A stretch of DNA of 64,000 bases from Streptomyces violascens (GTDB lineage Bacteria; Actinomycetota; Actinomycetes; Streptomycetales; Streptomycetaceae), in contig NZ_BMUA01000004.1 in the NCBI RefSeq assembly GCF_014649955.1, positions 453,366 through 517,365 on the forward strand, given 5' to 3'. Position numbers and translations under genes: made by a program. Below the pieces are notes generated by a model that was not told the origin of the DNA, searched no databases, and saw nothing but the letters and a program-made list of their open reading frames with translations. Of this stretch, positions 35,632-42,215 are shown piece after piece (positions within the stretch are counted from its first letter, which is position 1; every line of letters begins with the position of its first letter).

Positions 35632-35759
35632 AGGACCACCGGCCCGCACCTGGTCATCCACCCCCGGAGGGTCTCGGGCAGGTGCGGGGCGGGGTGGAAG
35701 CCCGCCGCAGCCGCCCACCCCGCCGCACCCGGCAACGTACGCACCAAGGAGACAACCCC

Positions 35760-36746
35760 GTGACCGACCACCACCCCGAGCCCGCGTTCGGCGACGCCGC
35801 CGAGGCCCCGGCGCCCGCCGCGACCGGCACGGGCGGCGAACCCCGGGCCACTGCCCCTGCACCCGGTACTGGTGGCGAGCCGCGGGCCACTCCCACCGCA
35901 TCCGGCACCGGGGGTGAGCCCAGGGTCACCCCCGCCGATGCCGCCGACGCCGCGCGGCTCGTCGCCTTCGGCCTGCAGCCCAAGCTGCTCCCGGCCAGGG
36001 ACGCCGAGTACAGCGAGCTGCTGCGCAGGCACCGCGAGGACCCCGCGTTCGCCCGGCTCGCGGACGCCGTCGCGGCCGGCCTCGGCCTGATCGTCCTGGA
36101 GGTGTCGCCCCGCGCCGGCATGGCCGTGACGGCCGCCGAGGACTCGGTATTCGCCGTCCGCATGGGCGACTACGCGCGCCGCGCCGCCGCCCCCGACTCG
36201 GCCGACCGCTTCCTGCACGGCCTGGCCCATCTCGCCGTGGCCGCCATGGCGTTCCCCCGGCCCGAGGACCTCGCCGACGACGGCTACATCGGGCGGATCA
36301 CCGTCAACGGAGTGGACGCCTTCGTGCGGCAGGCCTGCCGCCGCCTGGAGGAGCGGGCCGAGGAGGCCGGCGAGAACACCGACCCCGAGAGCGGCGCCCC
36401 GGGCCTGGAGGCCGCCTGGCGGATCTACGCGCGGCGCAGCTCCACCGGCGCCACCAAGGATGCGCGCCGGCTCGCCGGTTCGACCACCGGCATCGTCGCC
36501 AAGGCCGTCGCCTTCCTCACCGAATCCGGCTTCCTCCAGCGCACCGGCGACGACGCGGGCGGCGCCTACCGCACCACCGCCCGCTACCAGTTGCAGGTCC
36601 GCGACATGGCGGGCAGCGCCGCCCTGTCCGAGCTGATCGAGCTCGGCGTGGTCGCGGTCACCGACGGCGGCGCCACCCTGCTCCCGCCGACCGACGCCGA
36701 CGACCTGGAACTGGTGGCCGACGCCGGGCTTCCGTTCCACTCCTGA
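35760..36746 (+). CDS. Winged-helix-type protein, second gene of SMC-like trio (possible KITE subunit)
   Basis: A 328-residue protein. The GTG at 35760 follows CCAAGGAGA. Residues ~18-55 carry three near-identical GTGGEPRAT-type repeats in a disordered tail. The body is helical (LLPARDAEYSELLRRHREDPAFARLADAVAAGLGLIVLEVSPRAGMAV). The C-terminal ~90 residues look like tandem winged helices (GSTTGIVAKAVAFLTESGFLQRTGDDAGGAYRTTARYQLQVRDM, then LSELIELGVVAVTDGGATLLPPT). MukE/MksE/JetB (KITE) proteins have just such winged helices and sit between kleisin and SMC genes. It ends 39 bp before the ATPase gene. Confidence 0.62.
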   Translation: MTDHHPEPAFGDAAEAPAPAATGTGGEPRATAPAPGTGGEPRATPTASGTGGEPRVTPADAADAARLVAFGLQPKLLPARDAEYSELLRRHREDPAFARLADAVAAGLGLIVLEVSPRAGMAVTAAEDSVFAVRMGDYARRAAAPDSADRFLHGLAHLAVAAMAFPRPEDLADDGYIGRITVNGVDAFVRQACRRLEERAEEAGENTDPESGAPGLEAAWRIYARRSSTGATKDARRLAGSTTGIVAKAVAFLTESGFLQRTGDDAGGAYRTTARYQLQVRDMAGSAALSELIELGVVAVTDGGATLLPPTDADDLELVADAGLPFHS

Positions 36747-36785
36747 CCCCGCCTCCCACCCCCACCACCACGAGAGTCCGCCGAC

Positions 36786-39700
36786 ATGTACGAGCTGTCC
36801 CGGGTCCGCCTCTACTCCATCGGGCCTGCCGGTGCGCGCTATGCCGACACCGTGCTTGACCTGCGGGGAGTCGGCGCCCCCGTGCCCCACCCGGCCCCCG
36901 CGCAGGCCGAGTTCTTCGAGGACGAGCCGGTCGGCCCGCCGCGCCGCCCGGCGCCCGCGGGCGTGCTCTTCCTGGAGAACGGCGGAGGCAAGTCCGTACT
37001 GCTCAAGCTGATCTTCTCGGTGATGCTGCCCGGCCACCGCAACACGCTGGGCGGCGCGAGCTCCGGCGTGCTGCGCAAGTTCCTGCTCGCCGACGACTGC
37101 GGGCACGTCGCCCTGGAGTGGCAGCACACCCTCACCGGCGAGCTCGTCGTGGTGGGCAAGGTCAGCGAATGGCGCGGCCGCCAGGTCTCCAACGACCCGC
37201 GCAAGTTCGCCGAGGCCTGGTACTCGTTCCGGCCGGGCCCGGGGCTCAGCCTGGACTCGCTGCCGGTCGCCGAGTCCAGTGCGATGCGGCGTTCCGCTGA
37301 AGGCGCCTCGGGAGCCCAGGGCCGCCGCCGCACCATGAAGGGCTTCCGCGACGCCATCACCGAGGCGACCAAGGCGTACCCGCACCTGGAGGTGTACTGG
37401 GAGGAGATCCACGACCGCTGGAACGAACACCTCGGCGACCTGGGTCTGGACCCCGAACTCTTCCGCTACCAGCGGGAGATGAACGCCGACGAGGGCGAGG
37501 CCGCGGGCCTGTTCGCGGTCAAGAAGGACTCCGACTTCACCGACCTGCTCCTTCGCGCCGTCACCGACACCCGCGACACCGACGGCCTCGCCGACCTGGT
37601 CAGCGGCTTCGGTAACAAGCTGGGCCGCCGCGCCGAACTCACCGCCGAACGCGACTTCACCGCGGGCTCGGTGGACCTCCTGAACCGGATCGTCGAAGCC
37701 GCCGAGACGCGCGCGCGGGCCCGCGACATCCACGCCGGCGCCGAGCGCCGCACCCGCACCCTCGCCCGCCGCCTCTCCGCCCGCGCCGCCGCCGAGCGCG
37801 GCCGCGCCACCGACCTCGCCCAGCAGGTCACCGCCGCCGCCCACCACGTCACCCTCGCCGAGCAGGCGCGCGGCCGCAGCTCCCTGATCGCCTCCGAACT
37901 CGCCTACCGGCACGCCTCGTTGGCGCTCGCCGTCGCCGAGAAGGCGGCCACCGCGCAGCGCCGCGAACTGGCCGACGCCCGCACCCTGCACTCCGCCTGG
38001 CAGGCCGCCGAGGCGGTCCTGCGCCACCGCGCCGCCGCCGACCGCTCGGCCCGCGTCGCCGCCGCCATCCAGGAAGCCGAACGGGACGCGGCCCCCGCCC
38101 TCGCCGCCCGCGCCAAGGCCGCCGCCGATCTCGTACGGGCCCTGCACGCGGCCGCCGAGGACGGCGAGCGCGTCGCGGCCGAGGAGGAAGAGCGCTCCGC
38201 CGGCCTCCAGGAAGCGGGCGAGGCCGCCCACCGCGATGCCACCGCCGCCGCGACCGAGGCCCAGCGCGCCCGCAGCGAGGCCGGGCACCTGCGCCAGCGC
38301 CTGGCGGAGGTCGAGCAGGAGACCGCCGAGGCCGTACGCGCCGGATGGCTCGACGACAGCGCGCCCGACGCCGACCCGGCCCGCGCCGCGCTCGCCGCCA
38401 GCGACGCCGAGAAGACCGCGGTGGCCGGCTGGGACGCGGCCCGCGAAGCCGCCCGCGCCGCAGCCGACCGGGCCCGCGAGGCCGCCTCCGTCGAGGCCCG
38501 CGCCGAACTGGCCGCGGCCCGCGCCGAGGACGCGGCCCGCGCCGCCGAGAACGCCTACGAAGCCGAGCGCCGGGCCGCCGAATCGCTCGCCGCCGAAGAA
38601 CGCCTGGCCGAACTGCTCAGCCTGCCCGCATCCGCCGGCGGCGTGCCCGAGCCCCGCAGGCACGACGGCGATGACGCTCAAAGCCCGCTCGGCGCCGAGG
38701 AGTTGGACCGCAGCGCGGACGACCTGCGCGCCCTCCTCGACCAGAACATCGCCTCCGCCGAGCGCCAGCTCTTCGAACTGCGCACCGCCGCCGCCGACGA
38801 CGCGCGCATCCTCGGCGCGCTCGGCGACGGGGGGCTGCTTCCGCCCAGCCCCGACGTGCTCGCCACCGTCGAATACCTCGGCGAGCACGGCATCCCCGCG
38901 CTGCCCGGCTGGCGCTACCTGGCCCAGGCCGTGGCCCCCGCCGACCACGCCGCCGTGCTCGCGGCCCGCCCCGAGCTCGTCGACGGCGTGGTGATCACCG
39001 ACCCCGCCTCGCACGCCCGGGCCCGCGAGGCCCTCGCGAGCGCCGCGCTGCTGCCGCGCTCCGCGGTGGCCGTCGGCACAACTGCCGCACTGCTCGCGCC
39101 CGTTCCGGCCGCGGACTCGGGCGGCGACAGCGGAATCTTCCTCGTGCCGCCGAACCCGGCCATGCACGACGAGGGCGCCGCCGACGAGGAGCGCCAGACG
39201 CTGCGCGCCCGCGCCACCGCCCGGGACGAGGAGATCCGTACGCTGGCCGCCCGGCTCACCGGCGACCGCTCGCTCGCCGCCCGCATCGGATCCTGGCGCG
39301 CCGACTGCCCGCCCGGCATGCTCGCCGAGCTCGCCACCGCCGCCCACGGCGCCCGCGAGGCCGCCAAGGAGGCGGCACAGGAACTGACCGAGGCCCGCAC
39401 CGTACGGGCCGAGGCGGACGAGGCGGCCGCCGACACCGCGCAGGTACGCGACGAACGGCAGGAGGCCGCCCAGCGTGCCCGGCGCGCCGCCGACGCGCTC
39501 GCCGGACTCGCCTACCGGCTGCGCGAGCGGGCCGGCTGGCAGGTCAAGCTCCGCGAACTCGCCGACGACGCCGCCGAGTCGGAGGCCCGCGCCCAGACGT
39601 TCCTGGAGCGCGCCAAGGCCGCCGACGAGGACCGCCGTGCCGCCCAGCGCGCCGCCGACGACGCCCACCGCACCTCCCGTGCGCTGCGCGCCGAGCGCGC

Positions 39701-41393
39701 CGAGATCGCGGGCGCCCCCGAAACCCTGCCGGAGCCCGACGAGGACGCCCCGCGCGCAGCCCTGCCGGCCCTGCGCGAGGCCTACCGCGCCGCGTCCCAG
39801 TTGTACGAGAAGGTCGGCGTCGGCGCCGACCTGCGCGCCGAGCAGGCCCGCGCCGAGAGCGACGAAAGCGCCGCCCTCGCCGAACTCGACCGACTCACCA
39901 ACAAGGTGCGCACCCGCGCCGCCACCCTCCTCGAAGGCACCGACGGCGCCGACGGCCCCTCCCGCCAGGCGGCCGCCGCCCGCGCCGAGTCGCTCGTGCA
40001 GATGCTGGAGACCCGGGCATCCGCGGCGAGCGAGCAGCTCGGCCGGCTGCGCGGCGAGGCCGAACGCCTGGCACCCGCCGACGGCGAGACGCACACCGAG
40101 CTCCCCGAGGACCAGGTGCCCGCCGACGCCGAGCAGGCCCAGGCCCTGCTGCGTACCGCGACCACCGAACTCGCCGCGCGCACCGACGAGTTGGACACCT
40201 CCCGCGCCGCCCACGCCGAACTGCTCACCGCCCACCGCGCCGCCGAGGACGCGGCCGGCGGCTTCGACGAGACGGCCGCGCTCCTTCGCGACTTGCTGCG
40301 GGACAACAGCCAGGGCCCGGACGAGGACAGCGCTCCCGAGCCGTACCCGGGCAGCCTGGAGGAGGCCCGGCAGTCCGCCGCCGAGACGCGCCGCTCGCTG
40401 CGCGGCTGCTCCGGCGACCTCTCGGCCGCCGACTCCGCGGTCCGTGAGGCGTCCGACATCCTGGTGCGGCACGCCAACGCCACCCGCTACGAGCAGGTCC
40501 GCACCCCGGCCCGCCAGCAGATCCGCGAACTGCCCGCTGCCTCGCTGCCCGAGCACGCCGCCGCCTGGGCCGCCGCCTTCGAACCCCGGCTGCGCGTCCT
40601 GACCGATGAGCTGGAGCAGCTGGAGCGCAACCGCGACTCCATCGTCGACCGGCTGCGCGGCCTGGTGGAGTCCGCGCTCACCACGCTCCGCTCCGCCCAG
40701 CGCCTCTCTCAGCTCCCCGAAGGCCTCGGCGAATGGTCCGGGCAGGAGTTCCTGCGGATCCGCTTCGACGAGCCCGACCAGGCCACGCTCACCGAACGGC
40801 TCGGCGAGGTCATCGACGAGGCCACCCGCGCCGCCGTCAAGAAGAACTCCGACCTGCGCAGGGACGGCATGTCCCTGCTCCTTCGCGGAGTGCAGGCGGC
40901 CCTGGAGCCGCGCGGCATCTCCGTGGAGATCCTCAAGCCGGACGCGGTGCTGCGCGCCGAGCGCGTGCCCGTCGGTCAGATGGGCGACGTGTTCTCCGGT
41001 GGCCAGCTGCTCACCGCCGCGATCGCCCTGTACTGCACGATGGCGGCACTGCGCAGCAACGACCGTGGCCGCGACAAGCACCGGCACGCCGGGACGCTCT
41101 TCCTCGACAACCCGATCGGCCGCGCCAACGCGACGTACCTCCTGGAGCTCCAGCGGGCCGTGTCCGACGCGCTCGGTGTCCAACTCCTCTACACGACAGG
41201 CCTGTTCGACACGACCGCGCTCGCCGAGTTCCCCCTGGTGATCCGGCTGCGCAACGACGCGGACCTCAGGGCGGGCCTGAAGTACATCAGTGTCGAGGAG
41301 CACCTGCGGCCCGGCCTGCCCCAGCAGGACACCTCGGGCGAGACCGTGCACGGCGAGATCACCGCGACGCGCATGTTCAAGAAGCCCGCCTGA
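36786..41393 (+). CDS. Giant SMC/MukB-like coiled-coil ATPase
   Basis: A 1535-residue ATPase. The N-terminal head has LFLENGGGKSVLLK (61-74, Lys69-Ser70; the usual first Gly of Walker A is Leu/Glu). Residues ~290-670 and ~800-1370 are Ala/Arg/Glu-rich coiled coil. A globular part at ~674-800 (LPPSPDVLATVEYLGEHGIPALPGWRYL...) sits at the midpoint, as an SMC hinge does. The C-terminal head has the ABC signature FSGGQ (1403-1407) and a Walker B-like TLFLDNPIGRAN in which Asp1441 is followed by Asn instead of Glu. This is the layout of MukB/JetC. It should act on chromosomal or foreign DNA with its two upstream partners. No nuclease (JetD/MksG) gene follows. Confidence 0.8.
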   Translation: MYELSRVRLYSIGPAGARYADTVLDLRGVGAPVPHPAPAQAEFFEDEPVGPPRRPAPAGVLFLENGGGKSVLLKLIFSVMLPGHRNTLGGASSGVLRKFLLADDCGHVALEWQHTLTGELVVVGKVSEWRGRQVSNDPRKFAEAWYSFRPGPGLSLDSLPVAESSAMRRSAEGASGAQGRRRTMKGFRDAITEATKAYPHLEVYWEEIHDRWNEHLGDLGLDPELFRYQREMNADEGEAAGLFAVKKDSDFTDLLLRAVTDTRDTDGLADLVSGFGNKLGRRAELTAERDFTAGSVDLLNRIVEAAETRARARDIHAGAERRTRTLARRLSARAAAERGRATDLAQQVTAAAHHVTLAEQARGRSSLIASELAYRHASLALAVAEKAATAQRRELADARTLHSAWQAAEAVLRHRAAADRSARVAAAIQEAERDAAPALAARAKAAADLVRALHAAAEDGERVAAEEEERSAGLQEAGEAAHRDATAAATEAQRARSEAGHLRQRLAEVEQETAEAVRAGWLDDSAPDADPARAALAASDAEKTAVAGWDAAREAARAAADRAREAASVEARAELAAARAEDAARAAENAYEAERRAAESLAAEERLAELLSLPASAGGVPEPRRHDGDDAQSPLGAEELDRSADDLRALLDQNIASAERQLFELRTAAADDARILGALGDGGLLPPSPDVLATVEYLGEHGIPALPGWRYLAQAVAPADHAAVLAARPELVDGVVITDPASHARAREALASAALLPRSAVAVGTTAALLAPVPAADSGGDSGIFLVPPNPAMHDEGAADEERQTLRARATARDEEIRTLAARLTGDRSLAARIGSWRADCPPGMLAELATAAHGAREAAKEAAQELTEARTVRAEADEAAADTAQVRDERQEAAQRARRAADALAGLAYRLRERAGWQVKLRELADDAAESEARAQTFLERAKAADEDRRAAQRAADDAHRTSRALRAERAEIAGAPETLPEPDEDAPRAALPALREAYRAASQLYEKVGVGADLRAEQARAESDESAALAELDRLTNKVRTRAATLLEGTDGADGPSRQAAAARAESLVQMLETRASAASEQLGRLRGEAERLAPADGETHTELPEDQVPADAEQAQALLRTATTELAARTDELDTSRAAHAELLTAHRAAEDAAGGFDETAALLRDLLRDNSQGPDEDSAPEPYPGSLEEARQSAAETRRSLRGCSGDLSAADSAVREASDILVRHANATRYEQVRTPARQQIRELPAASLPEHAAAWAAAFEPRLRVLTDELEQLERNRDSIVDRLRGLVESALTTLRSAQRLSQLPEGLGEWSGQEFLRIRFDEPDQATLTERLGEVIDEATRAAVKKNSDLRRDGMSLLLRGVQAALEPRGISVEILKPDAVLRAERVPVGQMGDVFSGGQLLTAAIALYCTMAALRSNDRGRDKHRHAGTLFLDNPIGRANATYLLELQRAVSDALGVQLLYTTGLFDTTALAEFPLVIRLRNDADLRAGLKYISVEEHLRPGLPQQDTSGETVHGEITATRMFKKPA

Positions 41394-41457
41394 CAGGGAA
41401 GTTGAGGCACACGGCGCGGCACACCAGGCCGGATGCCGTGGCGGGCGGGCGGGCGGC

Positions 41458-41859
41458 TCAGGCTCGGGACAACCGCTGTCCCGAGCCGTCCGCGGACCGT
41501 ATTCGCGCCGCCCGCTCGGCCGTGCGGGCAGCCCGCCGGGCCCGGCGGCGCTCCTTGCGCAGCTTGCGCGCCGTGCTGCTGGGCATCGACACCACGCCGT
41601 TGCGCTGGTTCCACACCTGGCGGGTGACCCAGACGTCCAGCACCCCCCAGGTGGCGAGCACTGTGCTCCCGACGCTGCTGAGCACCATCGGGAAGGCGAG
41701 CCACGAACCGGCCAGCGTGCACAGGAAGGCGACCATCGCCTGTATCAAGGTCGCCGCGACGATGATGACCGCGCGCACCGCCGCGATGCGGACCGGGTCG
41801 GGCAGCCGCGGACGCACGGCAGGTTCCTCGACCCACAACGGCTGCTGCTCAACGCTCAT
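41458..41859 (-). CDS. Small membrane protein with basic tail
   Basis: A 133-residue protein. The ATG at 41859 (MSVEQQPLWVEEPAVRPRLP) has GGGAGGAATGAAGG upstream. Two membrane segments (AAVRAVIIVAATLIQAMVAFLCTLAGSWLAFPMVLSSVGSTVLATWGVLDVWV) are followed by a very basic C-terminal tail (ARKLRKERRRARRAARTAERAARIR) that could bind nucleic acid or acidic lipids. It is convergent with the SMC-like operon and divergent from the conservon. A tandem CAGAC repeat lies 41-106 bp upstream of the start. Function unknown. Confidence 0.68.
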   Translation of the reverse strand: MSVEQQPLWVEEPAVRPRLPDPVRIAAVRAVIIVAATLIQAMVAFLCTLAGSWLAFPMVLSSVGSTVLATWGVLDVWVTRQVWNQRNGVVSMPSSTARKLRKERRRARRAARTAERAARIRSADGSGQRLSRA

Positions 41860-41899
41860 GCCTTCATTCCTCCCCACCCGCGGGCCCCCGATGCCCCCG

Positions 41900-41965
41900 C
41901 AGACGCCCCCGCAACAGACACTCCCACACCAGACATCCCGTAACAGACCTCCCGCACAGACAGAC
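41900..41965. repeat. Degenerate tandem repeat, CAGAC units every 13-15 bp
   Basis: CAGAC begins at 41900, 41915, 41930, 41944, 41957 and 41961. The first four are followed by a similar CCC-containing stretch, consensus roughly CAGACnYCCCRCAA. Read on the minus strand it is an array of GTCTG boxes just upstream of the small membrane protein gene. It lies in the 356-bp gap between that gene and the conservon. Confidence 0.6.
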
Positions 41966-42150
41966 GAACGGAACTCCCCGAAGATTCCCGGGATTTGCCC
42001 GGAACGCAGAATTCCAGCCATCTGCCATCGTGGTCGAAAAGCCGCCATGACGGGTGCCCCCGGCCACGGGGCGGGTCGTCATCTCCCGGAATACCAGGAC
42101 AACTCATGATCACCGTTCGTGACGGCGGCCGAAAATCGTCCGGACGTGCC

Positions 42151-42180
42151 TTCGAGTTGTCTGTGTGTCAGTAGTAGGCT
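42151..42180 (+). promoter_or_regulatory. Probable conservon promoter
   Basis: TTCGAG (42151-42156) and TAGGCT (42175-42180) are 18 bp apart, about 35 bp before the cvnA start, leaving room for the GGGGGAGG ribosome site. The rest of the 356-bp gap holds the CAGAC array and no gene that I can see. Confidence 0.45.
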
Positions 42181-42215
42181 CACGCCGTTTGTTGACGGTT
42201 GATCTGGGGGAGGCC

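Noticed and set aside
35475..41351. A 1958-codon open frame antisense to the SMC-like gene and its neighbours
   Set aside because: High-GC codon bias on the plus strand leaves few stops in the antisense frame. The translation is Gly/Val/Ala-rich with no domain, and the plus-strand gene has clear ATPase motifs.
33944..41859. Complete Wadjet (JetABCD) or MksBEFG defence system
   Set aside because: No JetD/MksG-type Toprim nuclease is present. The following gene is a small convergent membrane protein. Only the three-part likeness is claimed.
41900..41965. CRISPR-like array
   Set aside because: Units are 13-15 bp, degenerate and without unique spacers, and no cas genes are near.
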